Below are positions 9,039-18,962 of a stretch of 64,000 nucleotides of DNA, one piece after another. The stretch is taken from contig NZ_CP084758.1 of assembly GCF_020535565.1 (NCBI RefSeq), positions 1,701,501 to 1,765,500 of the forward strand. Reading direction: 5' to 3'. Every line of letters begins with the position of its first letter. Position 1 is the stretch's first letter. Position numbers and translations under genes: made by a program. The notes under the pieces were generated by a model. It worked only from the letters and a program-made list of their open reading frames with translations. It was not told where the DNA came from and did no database searches. The stretch is from Shinella sp. XGS7 (lineage in GTDB: Bacteria; Pseudomonadota; Gammaproteobacteria; Burkholderiales; Burkholderiaceae_C).

Positions 9039-9447
9039 ACGCCCGCCGTCCCCCTGGCCCTTGCGCCTGAGCCCCGGCGCCGATCTGCGCGGCGCGCTGG
9101 ACGCCGCCCTGGCCCAGCGCGGCCTGCAGGCCGCCTTTGTGCTGGCCGGCATCGGCAGCCTGAGCCCCACCCGGCTGCGCCTGGCCGGGGCCTCCGACTT
9201 CCTGGAGATCGCGGGTGATGTGGAGCTGCTCAGCCTGAGCGGCAGCCTCTCGCCCCAGGGCTCGCACCTGCACGCCAGCGTGGCCGATGTCCAGGGCCGG
9301 GTCTGGGGCGGCCATGTGGCGCCCGGCTGCCGCGTGCGAACCACGGCCGAGCTCCTGCTCCTGCCCCTGCCGGACTGGCGCTTCGAGCGGGCCTTCGATC
9401 CGGCCGCCGGCTATGCCGAGCTGCAGATCCTGGGGCCTGCGCCTTAA
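9031..9447 (+). CDS. PPC (DUF296) domain protein
   Basis: 138-residue single-domain protein of the plant-and-prokaryote-conserved (PPC/DUF296) family, which forms trimers and in plants is joined to AT-hook DNA-binding proteins. The signature is clear: GSHLHASVAD (His79, His81) followed by VWGGHV (about 92-97), a set of residues that bind metal in solved bacterial homologues. GAGG at 9021 is 6 bases from the ATG used; an in-frame ATG at 9025 would add two residues. It overlaps the acetyltransferase gene. The bacterial function is not established. Confidence 0.85.
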   Translation: MPERPPSPWPLRLSPGADLRGALDAALAQRGLQAAFVLAGIGSLSPTRLRLAGASDFLEIAGDVELLSLSGSLSPQGSHLHASVADVQGRVWGGHVAPGCRVRTTAELLLLPLPDWRFERAFDPAAGYAELQILGPAP

Positions 9448-9501
9448 GCTGGCATTCAGCCCCCGCCGCCAGCATGGCGCCCAGCACATCAGGAGCTGGT
9501 C

Positions 9502-9681
9502 ATGGACACAAGACGTCGTACGGGCATGAGAAGGTTGGTGGACGCCACGCTGGAGCAGCTGCGCAGCGGTGCCCTGCAACCCGCCTCGGCCGCCCGCTCC
9601 CTGCACGAGGCCGGCGTGCCTTTCAAGGTGATTGGTCGGGTGGCGGAGCTGGCGCGCGCCGCCTCGCCCGGCAAGTCCTAG
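9502..9681 (+). CDS. Small basic protein of unknown function (59 residues)
   Basis: Begins MDTRRRTGMRRLVDATLEQL. The ATG has a canonical AGGAG six bases upstream, codon use is host-like, and the frame fills the gap between the PPC gene and ynfA, which supports a real gene. The product is Arg/Ala/Leu-rich and predicted helical, with no cysteine and no membrane segment. I do not recognise a family. It could be a short nucleic-acid-binding or regulatory peptide, but nothing in the sequence proves this. Confidence 0.6.
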   Translation: MDTRRRTGMRRLVDATLEQLRSGALQPASAARSLHEAGVPFKVIGRVAELARAASPGKS

Positions 9682-9744
9682 ACGGGCTGAACCCATCGCC
9701 TGTCCTGGGGCGACAGCCCGTCTCGTGCATGATGTCGCCCATCC

Positions 9745-10080
9745 ATGCACGAGTTCAGCAAGACCCTGGCCCTGTTTGCCGCCACCGCCCTGGCCGAGAT
9801 CATCGGCTGCTACCTGCCCTGGCTCTGGCTCAAGCAGGGCGGCTCGGCCTGGCTGCTGCTGCCGGCCGCGCTCAGCCTGGCCGTGTTTGCGGGGCTGCTC
9901 TGCCTGCATCCGCAGGCGGCGGGCCGGGTCTATGCGGCCTATGGCGGCGTCTATATCGGCATGGCCCTGCTCTGGCTCTGGGCGGTGGACGGGCTGCGGC
10001 CCACGCCCTGGGATCTGGCGGGCGCCGCCGTGGCCCTGCTGGGCATGGGCCTGATCATGTTCCAACCCCAGCGCGGCTGA
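9745..10080 (+). CDS. ynfA: YnfA family (UPF0060) small membrane protein
   Basis: 111-residue inner-membrane protein with four predicted helices, resembling small multidrug resistance (SMR) transporters. The family pattern is clear: [12 protein letters not shown] in helix 1, [11 protein letters not shown] in helix 3 and a C-terminal [11 protein letters not shown]. The length matches the family (about 108). Enterobacterial YnfA homologues have been reported as SMR-type exporters; the substrate here is unknown. It is followed after 24 bases by the Gfo/Idh gene on the same strand. Confidence 0.9.
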   Translation: MHEFSKTLALFAATALAEIIGCYLPWLWLKQGGSAWLLLPAALSLAVFAGLLCLHPQAAGRVYAAYGGVYIGMALLWLWAVDGLRPTPWDLAGAAVALLGMGLIMFQPQRG

Positions 10081-10104
10081 GCCTGGCCGCTTGCGCCTGA
10101 ATCC

Positions 10105-11148
10105 ATGACGACGCCAGACCTCGCCGCCGCCGAAGACTTCCACTGGGCCCTCATCGGCCCGGGCCGCATTGCCGGCCGCTTTGCCGAAGCTGTGGGCCGC
10201 CTGCCCGGCATGCGCCTGAGCCATGTGCTGGGCCGCGACGCCCAGCGCGCCCGGGACTTCGCCGCGCGCTGGCCCGATGCGCAAGGCCGCCTGCCCCAGG
10301 CCGGCAGCGATCTGGCCGCGGCCCTGGCCGATCCGTCCATTCACGGCGTCTATGTGGCCACGCCCCATGCCCAGCATGGCGAGGCGGTGCGGGCCGCGCT
10401 GGCCGCGGGCAAGGCCGTGCTCTGCGAAAAGCCCCTGGTGCCCAACCGCGCCCAGGGCGAGGCCCTGGTGGCCCTGGCGCGCGAGCGCGGCGCCTTTCTG
10501 ATGGAGGCGGTGTGGACCCGCTTCCTGCCCATCTACGAGACCGTGGGCCAGTGGCTGCGCGATGGCGCCATCGGCGAGTTGCGCGCCATTCAGTCCAGCT
10601 TCTGCTTCCCGGCCACCTACGATCCGGCGGGCCGGCTCTTCAACCCGGCCCTGGCCGGCGGCGCCCTGCTGGACATCGGCATCTACAACCTGAGCGTCAG
10701 CCGCTGGGTGCTGCACCAGGCCCTGGGCCATTGCCCGGACTTCGAGCAGCTGCAGGTGAGTGGCATGCTGGCGCCCACCGGGGTGGATCAGCGCCTGAAC
10801 GTGGGCCTGCAGCTGCCCGGCGGCCTGAGCGTGCAGTTTCTCTGCGCCCTGGATGCCTGCGCCGACAACGCCCTGCGCATCTACGGCTCGGCCGGCTATA
10901 TCGAGCTGCCCCAGCGCTTCTGGCAGGCCACTGAGGCCCGGCTGCAGCGCCGCGACGAGCCCGAGCAGCGGGTGCAGCGCCCCTTGGCCATCAACGGCTT
11001 CGAGGGCGAGATCCTGGAGGCGGTGCGCTGCGTGCGCGCCGGTCTGCTGGAGAGCCCGCAGATCAGCCATGCCGAGAGCCTGGCCACCCTGGCCTGGATG
11101 GACGCCATCCGCGCCCGCCTGGGCCTGCGCTATCCCTTCGAGGCCTAA
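10105..11148 (+). CDS. Gfo/Idh/MocA-family NAD(P)-dependent oxidoreductase
   Basis: 347-residue cytosolic dehydrogenase of the glucose-fructose oxidoreductase family. The Rossmann loop GPGRIAG is at about 18-24, and the active-site/cofactor motif CEKP at about 107-110 (Lys109). The C-terminal half (from about 130) has the MEAVWTRFLP and GGALLDIGIYNL segments typical of the trans-1,2-dihydrobenzene-1,2-diol dehydrogenase-like subgroup. The substrate is probably a sugar or polyol derivative but cannot be specified. It is followed by the repair operon, which has its own promoter candidate. Confidence 0.9.
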   Translation: MTTPDLAAAEDFHWALIGPGRIAGRFAEAVGRLPGMRLSHVLGRDAQRARDFAARWPDAQGRLPQAGSDLAAALADPSIHGVYVATPHAQHGEAVRAALAAGKAVLCEKPLVPNRAQGEALVALARERGAFLMEAVWTRFLPIYETVGQWLRDGAIGELRAIQSSFCFPATYDPAGRLFNPALAGGALLDIGIYNLSVSRWVLHQALGHCPDFEQLQVSGMLAPTGVDQRLNVGLQLPGGLSVQFLCALDACADNALRIYGSAGYIELPQRFWQATEARLQRRDEPEQRVQRPLAINGFEGEILEAVRCVRAGLLESPQISHAESLATLAWMDAIRARLGLRYPFEA

Positions 11149-11182
11149 TTCCCGACCGCCGGCAGCGCGCCGGCCGCGGCGC

Positions 11183-11188
11183 TAGCAT
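11183..11188 (+). promoter_or_regulatory. Candidate -10 (TAGCAT) for the ligase-associated repair operon
   Basis: TAGCAT lies 8 bases before the ATG at 11197 with no Shine-Dalgarno between them. The spacing fits a leaderless or nearly leaderless mRNA. The flanking gctagcatg is shared with the site at 8534. Confidence 0.4.
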
Positions 11189-11196
11189 GCCGCCCC

Positions 11197-12291
11197 ATGA
11201 GCCAGGACATGGTGGGACCGCGCGAGGAGGGCGGTGCCGAGGAACTCATCGTCGTGCGACCCGAGGGCCTGTACTGCCCGCCGGGTGACTTCTACATCGA
11301 CCCCTGGCGGCCGGTGGAGCGCGCGCTCATCACCCACGCCCACAGCGACCACGCCCGCCCCGGCCATGGCCACTACCTGGCCCACCACGACAGCGCGGCC
11401 CTGCTGCGCCGCCGCCTCGGGGCCGACATCCGGCTGCAGACCCTGGGCTATGGCGAGCCCCTGCTGCACCATGGCGTGCAGGTCTCCCTGCATCCGGCCG
11501 GCCATGTGCTGGGCTCGGCCCAGATCCGCCTGGCCCACCGCGGCCGGGTCTGGGTGGCCTCGGGCGACTACAAGCTGGAGCCCGATGGCAGCTGCACGCC
11601 CTTCGAGCCGCAGCGCTGTGATGTGTTCATCTCCGAATCCACCTTCGGCCTGCCCATCTACCGCTGGCCCAGCGAGGCCGCGCTGCGCGCCGAGATCGCG
11701 GCCTGGTGGCAGGAGAACGCGGCCCAGGGCCGCAGCTCCCTGCTCTATGCCTATGCCCTGGGCAAGGCCCAGCGCCTGCTGCACGGCCTGCTGGGGCAGG
11801 ACATCGGCCCCATCGTCTGCCATGGCGCGGTGCAGCCGCTCAATGCCATCTACCGCGAGGCCGGCATCGCCCTGCCGCCCACCCAGCTGCTGAGCGAGAC
11901 CCCGCGCGAGGCCCTGCCGCGCGCCCTGGTGCTGGCACCGCCCTCGGCCGCCGGCAGCAGCTGGGCCCGGCGCTTCGGGCCCCATGCCCGCGATGCCTTT
12001 GCCAGCGGCTGGATGCAGCTGCGCGGCACGCGCCGCCGCCGCGGTGTGGACCGCGGCTTCGTGGTCTCCGACCATGCCGACTGGCCGGGCCTGCTGCAGG
12101 CCATTGCCGCCACCGGGGCCGAGCGCGTCTACCTCACCCACGGTCAGATCGCGCCCCTGCTGCGCTGGCTTGGCGAGCAGGGCCTGGACGCCCGCGCCCT
12201 GGCCACCGACTACGGCGACGAGGACGACCGGCCGGACGCGGCGGCTGCCGATACCGATGCCGCCGAGCCCGGCGCGGAGCCCGCCGCATGA
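11197..12291 (+). CDS. Ligase-associated MBL-fold exonuclease
   Basis: 364-residue metallo-beta-lactamase-fold nuclease of the SNM1/CPSF-like type that is found next to bacterial ATP-dependent ligases (Haft family TIGR04122). The metal-binding motif THAHSDHARPGH is at about 46-57. Further metal/active-site elements are HPAGHVLGSAQI, SGDYKLEPD (about 126-134) and the C-terminal SDHADWPGL and LTHGQ blocks. It would trim DNA ends before ligation (inference from family context). It is first of four genes; the ligase ATG overlaps its TGA by one base (ATGA), indicating translational coupling. The C-terminus ends in an acidic tail. Confidence 0.92.
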   Translation: MSQDMVGPREEGGAEELIVVRPEGLYCPPGDFYIDPWRPVERALITHAHSDHARPGHGHYLAHHDSAALLRRRLGADIRLQTLGYGEPLLHHGVQVSLHPAGHVLGSAQIRLAHRGRVWVASGDYKLEPDGSCTPFEPQRCDVFISESTFGLPIYRWPSEAALRAEIAAWWQENAAQGRSSLLYAYALGKAQRLLHGLLGQDIGPIVCHGAVQPLNAIYREAGIALPPTQLLSETPREALPRALVLAPPSAAGSSWARRFGPHARDAFASGWMQLRGTRRRRGVDRGFVVSDHADWPGLLQAIAATGAERVYLTHGQIAPLLRWLGEQGLDARALATDYGDEDDRPDAAAADTDAAEPGAEPAA

Positions 12292-13949
12292 AGCGCTTTG
12301 CCGAGCTCTACCGCGCGCTGGACGCCAGCACCGCCAGCAGCGCCAAGCAGGCGGCCCTGCAGGCCTATCTGCGCGAGGCGGACCCGGCGGACGCGGCCTG
12401 GGCCGTCTATTTCCTGGCCGGCGGCAAGCCGCGCCAGCTGGTGCCCAGCCGCCTGCTGCGCGAGCAGGTGGCGCGCGCCGCCGGCCTGCCGGACTGGCTG
12501 CTGGAGGAGTGCTACCAGGCCGTGGGCGATCTGGCCGAAACCCTGTCCCTGTTGCTGCCGCCGGGGCCGCCCGAGGCCGAGCCCGGCCTCAGCCTGGCGC
12601 AGTGGCTGGAGACCTGCTTGCTGCCCCTGCGCGGCCAGGCGCCCGAGGCCCAGGCCCGGGCGCTGCAGCAGCACTGGCAGGCCCTGCCGGCGGGCCAGGC
12701 CCTGGTGTACTTCAAGCTGATCACCGGCGCGCTGCGCGTGGGCGTGTCGCGCCAGCAGCTGACCCAGGCCCTGGCCGCCCTGAGCGGTCTGCCCGCGGCC
12801 CTGATCACCCAGCGCCTGATGGGCTATACCCTGCCCGAGTTCCGCCCCGGCCCGGCCGACTACCTGGCCCTGCTGGCGCCCGAGGACGCGGCCGCGGCGG
12901 CCGGCCAGCCCTATCCCTTCCAGCTGGCCCAGCCGCTGGACCCGGCCCAGGGCACGGCGGCCCTGAGCGGTGTGCGCGGCGACTGGCTGGCCGAGTGGAA
13001 GTGGGACGGCATCCGCGCCCAGCTGCTGCGCCGCGAGGGTGGCAGCTGGCTCTGGTCGCGCGGCGAGGAGCTGATCGGCGAGCGCTTCCCCGAGCTGCTG
13101 GCCCTGGCCGAGCGCCTGCCCACCGGCACGGTGCTGGACGGCGAGATCCTGGTCTGGCCGCCGGATGCGGCGCGGCCCGCGGGCTTTGCCGCGCTGCAGC
13201 GCCGCCTGGGGCGCCAGAAGCCCGCCGCCCGCCTGCTGCGCGAGTTGCCGGTGTGCCTGTGCGCCTACGACCTGCTGGAGTGGCAAGGCCGCGATGTGCG
13301 CGCCTGGCCGCTGGCGCAGCGCCGTGCCCAGCTCGATGAGCTGCTGGCGGGCCTCGACGATGCGCGCCTGCGCCTCAGCCGCCTGGTGGAGGCGCCCGAC
13401 TGGGCCCAGCTGGCCGCCGCCCGCGCGCAGGCGCGCGAGCGCGGCGTGGAGGGCCTGATGCTCAAGCCGGCGGCCTCGCCCTATGGCGTGGGCCGGGTGC
13501 GCGGGCCCGAGGCCTGGTGGAAATGGAAGCTCGCGCCCCTGGTGGTGGATGCGGTGCTGGTCTACGCCCAGCGCGGCCATGGCCGGCGCGCCAGCCTCTA
13601 CACCGACTACACCTTTGCCGTCTGGAGCGATCCGCCCGAGGTGCCGGGGCGCCGCCTGCTGCCCCTGGCCAAGGCCTACTCGGGCCTGAGCGATGCCGAG
13701 ATCCGCGAGGTCGATGCCCTGATCCGCCGCCACACGGTGGAGAGCTTCGGCCCGGTGCGCAGCGTGGCGCCGCTGATGGTCTTCGAGCTGGGCTTCGAGG
13801 GTCTGGCCGAAAGCCCGCGCCACAAGAGCGGCCTGGCCCTGCGCTTTCCGCGCATGCTGCGCTGGCGCCAGGACAAGCCGCCCGAGGAGGCCGACTGCCT
13901 GAGCAGCCTGCGCGCCCTGCTGCCCGCGCCCGCGGAGGGCCCGGCATGA
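12288..13949 (+). CDS. ATP-dependent DNA ligase (bacterial repair type)
   Basis: 553-residue ligase of the TIGR04120 type. Residues 1 to about 190 are the DNA-binding N-terminal domain ([17 protein letters not shown]). The nucleotidyltransferase domain begins with motif [11 protein letters not shown], whose Lys238 would form the ligase-AMP intermediate. It continues with motif III-like [20 protein letters not shown], motif IV EGLMLKP and motif V WWKWKL. An OB-fold domain closes the protein. All adenylation motifs are intact. The bacterial replicative ligase is NAD-dependent, so this is an accessory repair enzyme. Its start overlaps the exonuclease stop and its stop overlaps the helicase start. 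Confidence 0.95.
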   Translation: MKRFAELYRALDASTASSAKQAALQAYLREADPADAAWAVYFLAGGKPRQLVPSRLLREQVARAAGLPDWLLEECYQAVGDLAETLSLLLPPGPPEAEPGLSLAQWLETCLLPLRGQAPEAQARALQQHWQALPAGQALVYFKLITGALRVGVSRQQLTQALAALSGLPAALITQRLMGYTLPEFRPGPADYLALLAPEDAAAAAGQPYPFQLAQPLDPAQGTAALSGVRGDWLAEWKWDGIRAQLLRREGGSWLWSRGEELIGERFPELLALAERLPTGTVLDGEILVWPPDAARPAGFAALQRRLGRQKPAARLLRELPVCLCAYDLLEWQGRDVRAWPLAQRRAQLDELLAGLDDARLRLSRLVEAPDWAQLAAARAQARERGVEGLMLKPAASPYGVGRVRGPEAWWKWKLAPLVVDAVLVYAQRGHGRRASLYTDYTFAVWSDPPEVPGRRLLPLAKAYSGLSDAEIREVDALIRRHTVESFGPVRSVAPLMVFELGFEGLAESPRHKSGLALRFPRMLRWRQDKPPEEADCLSSLRALLPAPAEGPA

Positions 13950-16522
13950 ACGCACCGGGCTTGGCACAGGCCTGGCTGGCGCGCCGCGGCTGGCAGGCCT
14001 TCGACTTCCAGCGCGAGGTCTGGGCCGCCATGGCCGAGGGCCGCAGCGGCCTGCTGCATTCCAGCACCGGCAGCGGCAAGACCCTGGCCGTGTGGCTGGG
14101 CGCGCTGCAGGCCCTGCTGGCGGGCGAGGACGCCGGGGCGTCGGATCGCGAGGCCCCGCCCCTGAGCGTGCTCTGGATCACGCCCATGCGCGCCCTGGCC
14201 GCCGACACCTTGCGCGCCCTGCGCGAGCCCCTGGCCGAGCTGGCGCCGCACTGGCGCAGCGGCCTGCGCAGCAGCGATACCGCCGCCCGCGAGCGCGCCG
14301 CGCAGGACCGCCGCCTGCCCAGCCTGCTGGTCACCACGCCCGAGAGCCTGAGCCTGCTGCTGGCCCGCGCCGAGGCACCGCGCCTGCTCGCGCGCCTGCG
14401 CCTGGTGGTGGTGGATGAGTGGCACGAGCTGCTGGGCAATAAGCGCGGGGTGCAGACCCAGCTGGCCCTGGCGCGGCTGCGGCGCTGGAACCCCGGGCTG
14501 ATGAGCTGGGGGCTCTCGGCCACCCTGGGTGAGCTGCCGCAGGCCCTGCAGACCCTGGTGGGCCTGGGGCCGTCCACGGCGCCGCCGCCGGTGCTGGTGC
14601 GCGGCGCCAGCGACAAGCGCATCGAGATCGACACCCTGCTGCCCGCCACCGTGGAGCGCTTTCCCTGGGCCGGCCACCTGGGCCTGCGCATGCTGCCCCA
14701 GGTGGTGGCGGCCATCGAGGCCACGCCGGGCAGCTGCCTGGTCTTCACCAATATGCGCTCCCAGGCCGAGCTCTGGTACCAGGCCCTGCTGGAGGCCCGG
14801 CCCGACTGGGCCGGCCAGATCGCGCTGCACCATGGTTCCCTGGACCATGGCCTGCGCGACTGGGTGGAGCAGGCGCTCAAGGCCGGCCAGCTCAAGGCCG
14901 CGGTCTGCACCTCCAGCCTGGACCTGGGCGTGGACTTTCTGCCGGTGGACCGGGTGCTGCAGATCGGCTCCTGCAAGGGCGTGGCGCGCCTGCTGCAGCG
15001 CGCCGGCCGCGCCGGCCATGCGCCCGGGCGCGCCGCCCACATCACCCTGGTGCCCACCCACAGCCTGGAGCTGGTGGAGGCGGCCGCCGCGCGCGCGGCC
15101 GTGGCCCGGGGCCAGATCGAGGCGCGCCAGAGCCCGCAGGCGCCGCTGGATGTGCTGGTGCAGCACCTGGTGACCGTGGCCCTGGGCGGCGGCTTCCGTC
15201 CCGAGACCCTGCTGCCCGAGCTGCGCAGCACCGTGGCCTATGCGGCGCTCGGCGAGGCCGACTGGCAGTGGTGCCTGGACTTCGTGCGCCAGGGCGGGCC
15301 CTCGCTGGCCGCCTACCCCGACTACCACCGCGTGCAGGTGGACGAGCAGGGCCTGTGGCGCGTGCCCGATGCGCGGCTGGCGCGGCGCCATCGCGCCAAT
15401 ATCGGCACCATCGTCAGCGAGGCCGCCATGCAGGTGCGCTACCTGGGTGGGGCCAGCCTGGGCTCGGTGGAGGAGGGCTTCATCGCCCGCCTGCGCCCGG
15501 GCGACTGCTTTCTCTTCGGCGGCCGGCTGCTGGAGCTGCTGCGGGTGGAGCAGATGACGGCCTATGTGCGCAAGGCCGCCTCCGGCCGGCCGGCGGTGCC
15601 GCGCTGGATGGGCGGGCGCATGGCCTTGTCCAGCACCCTGTCCGAGGCCCTGCAGCAGCAGCTGGGCGAGGCGGCGGCCGGCCGCTTCGAAGGCCCCGAG
15701 ATGCGCTGCGCCCGGCCCCTGCTGGCCCTGCAGCAGCGCTGGTCGGCCCTGCCGGCGCCGGGCGAGCTGCTGGCCGAGACCCTGCGCAGCCGCGAGGGCT
15801 GGCATCTCTTTCTCTATCCCTTTGGCGGCCGCACCCTGCACCTGGGTCTGGCCGGTCTGCTGGCCTGGCGCGCGGCGCGCGAGTCGCCCGACAGCTTCTC
15901 GCTGGCGGTGAACGACTACGGCCTGGAGCTGCTCAGCGCCCAGCCGCGCGACTGGGCCGCCTGCCTGCCGCGTCTGCTGCAGCCGGCGGTTGATCGCGAT
16001 GCGCTGGCGGCCGAGCTGCTGGACAGCCTCAATGCCAGCGAGCTGGCGCGGCGGCGCTTTCGCGAGATCGCGCGCATCGCCGGCCTGGTGTTCCAGAGCC
16101 ATCCCGGCGAGCAGCGCAGCAGCCGCCAGCTGCAGGCCTCGTCCTCGCTGTTCTACGAGGTCTTCAGCCAGTACGACCCCGAGAACCGCTTGCTGGGGCA
16201 GGCCCGCAGCGAGCTCCTGCGCGAGGAGCTGGCGCTGGAGCCGCTGCAGGCCCTGCTGCAAAGCCTGAGCGCGCGCCGCCTGTGCCTGCAGGCCCTGGAG
16301 CGGGCCACGCCCCTGGCCTTTCCGCTGATGGTGGAGCGCTTGCGCGAGCGCCTGAGCAATGAGCCTCTGGCGCAGCGCATTGCCCGTCTGGTGGCCGATC
16401 TTGAGCAGGCGGCCGGGGAGGGCGGGGCGCCGGCCCCCGATGCCGCCACCCTGATGCAGGCCCTGGGCCCGCAGGCCGCCGCGCCGGCCCGCGCGCCGCG
16501 CCGGCGGCGCAGCGCGCGATGA
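13946..16522 (+). CDS. Ligase-associated DEXH-box helicase (Lhr-like)
   Basis: 858-residue superfamily 2 helicase of the TIGR04121/Lhr-like group. The Q-motif-like start ([11 protein letters not shown]) is followed by Walker A STGSGKT (Lys45), motif Ib/TTPES, Walker B as DEWH (157-160), motif [11 protein letters not shown], and in the second RecA domain [12 protein letters not shown] and the arginine-finger motif [12 protein letters not shown] long winged-helix and Lhr-core region follows, with a basic RRRRSAR tail. It is predicted to unwind or translocate on damaged DNA together with the ligase. It overlaps the ligase by 4 bases and the PdeM gene by 4 bases. Confidence 0.94.
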   Translation: MNAPGLAQAWLARRGWQAFDFQREVWAAMAEGRSGLLHSSTGSGKTLAVWLGALQALLAGEDAGASDREAPPLSVLWITPMRALAADTLRALREPLAELAPHWRSGLRSSDTAARERAAQDRRLPSLLVTTPESLSLLLARAEAPRLLARLRLVVVDEWHELLGNKRGVQTQLALARLRRWNPGLMSWGLSATLGELPQALQTLVGLGPSTAPPPVLVRGASDKRIEIDTLLPATVERFPWAGHLGLRMLPQVVAAIEATPGSCLVFTNMRSQAELWYQALLEARPDWAGQIALHHGSLDHGLRDWVEQALKAGQLKAAVCTSSLDLGVDFLPVDRVLQIGSCKGVARLLQRAGRAGHAPGRAAHITLVPTHSLELVEAAAARAAVARGQIEARQSPQAPLDVLVQHLVTVALGGGFRPETLLPELRSTVAYAALGEADWQWCLDFVRQGGPSLAAYPDYHRVQVDEQGLWRVPDARLARRHRANIGTIVSEAAMQVRYLGGASLGSVEEGFIARLRPGDCFLFGGRLLELLRVEQMTAYVRKAASGRPAVPRWMGGRMALSSTLSEALQQQLGEAAAGRFEGPEMRCARPLLALQQRWSALPAPGELLAETLRSREGWHLFLYPFGGRTLHLGLAGLLAWRAARESPDSFSLAVNDYGLELLSAQPRDWAACLPRLLQPAVDRDALAAELLDSLNASELARRRFREIARIAGLVFQSHPGEQRSSRQLQASSSLFYEVFSQYDPENRLLGQARSELLREELALEPLQALLQSLSARRLCLQALERATPLAFPLMVERLRERLSNEPLAQRIARLVADLEQAAGEGGAPAPDAATLMQALGPQAAAPARAPRRRRSAR

Positions 16523-17220
16523 AGGCCGATGCGGGGATGGGGCCGGGAGATCTGGCCCTGGACTTTGCGGGCGAGCACCTGCACCTGCTGCCCGAGCGCG
16601 CGCTGTGGTGGCCGCAGGCGCGCTGCCTCTTCGTGGCCGATGTGCATCTGGGCAAGGCCGCGAGCTTTCGCGCCGCGGGCCAGCCCGTGCCCAGCGGCAC
16701 CACGGCCGACAATCTGCGCCGCCTGGACCAGCTGCTGCAGCGCCTGCACGCGCAGCGCCTGGTGGTGCTGGGCGATTTTCTGCATGCGCGCGCGGCCCAG
16801 CAGGCGGCGCTGATGCAGCCCCTGCGGCAGTGGCGCGCGCGGCATGCGGCCCTGGCCATCGCCCTGGTGCGCGGCAACCATGACGAGCATGCCGGCGATC
16901 CGCCCGCGGATCTGGGCCTGCAGATCGTGGACGAACCCCATGCCCTGGGGCCGCTGCGCGCCTGTCATCACCCGCAGCTGCTGCCCGGGCTGGGCGTGCT
17001 CTGTGGCCATGTGCATCCGGCCGTGCGCCTGCAGGGGCCGGGGCGGGAGCGATTGCGCCTGCCCTGTTTTGCGCTGCGGCCCTTCACGGCCGAGCAGGGC
17101 GGCCTGCTCCTGCTGCCGGCCTTTGGCGCCTTCACTGGCGCCAGCCTGCGCCCGCTGCCGCCGGGTCTGCGGCGCTATGCCGTGGGCGCGGACCGGGTCT
17201 GGGCCCTGGACGGTCGCTGA
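16519..17220 (+). CDS. pdeM: Ligase-associated DNA damage response endonuclease PdeM
   Basis: 233-residue calcineurin-like phosphoesterase of the TIGR04123 family. The metal-ligand set is complete: DVHLGK (Asp41, His43), GDFLHAR (Asp86), GNHDEH (Asn120, His121) and GHVHP (His164, His166). PdeM homologues are DNA endonucleases linked to damage response. This is the last of the four coupled repair genes, and its stop directly abuts the stop of the convergent methyltransferase, leaving no room for a separate terminator. Confidence 0.92.
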   Translation: MKADAGMGPGDLALDFAGEHLHLLPERALWWPQARCLFVADVHLGKAASFRAAGQPVPSGTTADNLRRLDQLLQRLHAQRLVVLGDFLHARAAQQAALMQPLRQWRARHAALAIALVRGNHDEHAGDPPADLGLQIVDEPHALGPLRACHHPQLLPGLGVLCGHVHPAVRLQGPGRERLRLPCFALRPFTAEQGGLLLLPAFGAFTGASLRPLPPGLRRYAVGADRVWALDGR

Positions 17221-18135
17221 TCAGGGCTGGCGGTAGACCAGCACCTTGAGCGCGCGCTCCGGTGCCACATCGGCAAACACCGGCGGATTGGCCAGGCGCT
17301 CCACGAAGACCAGGCCCGGCGCCTCGCGCGCCATGCCCTCGCGCAGGAACTCGCTGTCCAGCTTGGGCGAGTTCAGGCAGAGCAGGGCGTGGCCGCCCGG
17401 TGCCAGCAGCTCGGGCAGGCGGCGCAGCAGGCGGGGATAGTCCTTGGTGTCGATGAAGCTGCCCTTCTGGTAGCTGGGCGGGTCCATGATGACCAGCTCA
17501 TAGGGCCCGCTGCGGCGGATCTTGCCCCAGGAGTTGAAGATGTCATGCGCCAGGAACTGCGCGCCCGCCAGGCCGTTGAGCTGGTGGTTGCGGCGCCCGC
17601 TCTCCAGCGCGCCGCGCGCCATGTCGACGTTGAAGACCTGGGCCGCGCCGCCTTGCAGGGCCGCCACCGAGAAGGCGCAGCTGTAGGCAAAGAGATTGAG
17701 CACCTTGCCGCCGGGCTGAGCCCGCGCCCAGTCGCGCACCCAGCGCCGGCCCTCGGCCATGTCCAGAAAGAGGCCATGGTTCTGGCCGCGCATCAGGTGC
17801 ACGCCATAGCGCGCGCCGGCCTCTTCCACCACATGGGGCTCGGGCACCTGGCCGCTCATCAGGCGGTTGCTGGTGCCGGTCTCCTCGCGGCACTGGTAGA
17901 CCCAGTTCAGCGGCTCGCCCGGTGCGATCTCGGCCCAGCGCGCCGCCAGGGCCGCGCCGATGCGCGCGAGGCTCTCCTCGTCCGTCGGGGCGAAGCTGGT
18001 CAGCAGCCACACGGGCGGATAGCTGTCCAGGGTCCAGGCTTCGCAGCCCGGATGCAGACCGCCGCGCCCATGGAAGTGGCGCCCGGCCTCGCGCGGGTAG
18101 GGCAGGGCGGCGATGGTGGCTAGCAGGGCTTGCAT
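17221..18135 (-). CDS. Class I SAM-dependent methyltransferase (RlmI/Methyltrans_SAM type)
   Basis: 304-residue methyltransferase of the rRNA large-subunit RlmI/RlmK-like group, but without the N-terminal PUA domain. The SAM-binding motif NLFAYSCAFS is at about 147-156, an acidic loop NVDMARGALE at about 169-178 and the catalytic motif IMDPPSYQKG at about 216-225. The start at 18135 (MQALLATIAALPYP) gives the usual N-terminus; the frame stays open for 45 more codons upstream but with low-complexity, Pro-rich sequence unlike protein. RNA cytosine methylation is plausible but not demonstrated. Confidence 0.88.
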   Translation of the reverse strand: MQALLATIAALPYPREAGRHFHGRGGLHPGCEAWTLDSYPPVWLLTSFAPTDEESLARIGAALAARWAEIAPGEPLNWVYQCREETGTSNRLMSGQVPEPHVVEEAGARYGVHLMRGQNHGLFLDMAEGRRWVRDWARAQPGGKVLNLFAYSCAFSVAALQGGAAQVFNVDMARGALESGRRNHQLNGLAGAQFLAHDIFNSWGKIRRSGPYELVIMDPPSYQKGSFIDTKDYPRLLRRLPELLAPGGHALLCLNSPKLDSEFLREGMAREAPGLVFVERLANPPVFADVAPERALKVLVYRQP

Positions 18136-18300
18136 GGGCGGCGGGGATGGCAGGGGCAGTTGGAACAGCGGGCGGGGCGACAGTGTAGGCCGCCGCTCAT
18201 CGCAGCCGGCAGGCAAGACCTGACCCCGCATCGCCTTGATCCCCCTCAAGAAAGTGGGGGGAGGGCGCAAAGACCAGATGCCAAGCGGGTGGCGACTCGC

Positions 18301-18306
18301 TAAGAT
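18301..18306 (+). promoter_or_regulatory. Candidate -10 (TAAGAT) before the DUF2946-like gene
   Basis: TAAGAT ends 9 bases before the ATG at 18316, with a weak -35-like ATGCCA at 18278 and 17-base spacing. This would give an almost leaderless transcript. About 40 bases upstream (18241-18260) is a CCCCC/GGGGG stem-forming sequence. Confidence 0.35.
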
Positions 18307-18315
18307 CCAGCGCCG

Positions 18316-18693
18316 ATGTGGAATAGCTCACGCGCTCGCCAGTTTTTGAGGATGGCTGCGGCCCTCCTCCTGGTCGCGGCGTTGGCGCCTTCCATCACAC
18401 GCTATCTGGGCGTGCTCGAAGGCCGTCCCCTGGCCCTGGGCGCGCTGTGCGTCACCCCGGGCAGCGCCTCCTCCAGCGAGATCGAGCGCGAGCTGCAGCT
18501 GGTGGGCTATGACTGCGCCGCCTGCCTGATCGCCCTGCGCGATCTGCTGCCCGCACCCGAGCCGCTGGCCCTGGCCCAGTGGCTGCGCCAGGACCTGGGC
18601 CAGGCCCATGGCCAGCGCCCGCAAGCCCTGCCGCCGCGGCCAGCGCCGCTGCTGCTGCCGCCCTCGCGCGGCCCACCCAGCCACCTGGCCTGA
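18316..18693 (+). CDS. DUF2946-like small secreted/membrane protein
   Basis: 125 residues. An N-terminal hydrophobic segment (about 13-25, MAAALLLVAALAP) can serve as a signal or membrane anchor. After it come a single Cys in GALCVTPG and the motif GYDCAACLIA, a Cys-x-x-Cys arrangement that in DUF2946 proteins is usually part of a His/Cys cluster near copper-related genes. The C-terminus is Pro-rich. The family call is made from layout and the CxxC motif, and is tentative. Its position upstream of an OprC-like copper receptor supports a metal role. An ATG at 18352 would also be possible. Confidence 0.6.
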   Translation: MWNSSRARQFLRMAAALLLVAALAPSITRYLGVLEGRPLALGALCVTPGSASSSEIERELQLVGYDCAACLIALRDLLPAPEPLALAQWLRQDLGQAHGQRPQALPPRPAPLLLPPSRGPPSHLA

Positions 18694-18962
18694 TTCGAGC
18701 CCCTGGGGCGTCGCCGTGCCCGGCCTGAGCCGGCGCTGAGTCGCGTCCCTCGGGCCTCGGGTCCGCGCCTTCCCTCCCTGCTGCCACGCAGCCCCTGGCC
18801 GCCGCGCTCCCGAGTGCGGTGCGCGGGTCTGCGCACGCCGCCACGCCTGTTCCACCGTCCCCCTGCCTGCAGCGCCCTGCCGCTGCGGGGCGGCGCCCGC
18901 CTGCGCGCCCGTCCGGCGCCGGGGCGCTCACACCACAAGACCTTGCTTCGGAGTAAGCATCC

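Noticed and set aside
11197-17220. The nuclease-ligase-helicase cluster as a phage-defence island
   Set aside because: Each gene matches the known ligase-associated repair families, and there are no integrases, composition shifts or defence hallmark genes beside it.
18694-18962. Possible riboswitch or RNA element upstream of the PEP-CTERM gene
   Set aside because: I looked for cobalamin-type boxes and a stable multi-stem layout and found only generic GC-rich stems; there is just an ordinary ribosome site before 18963.
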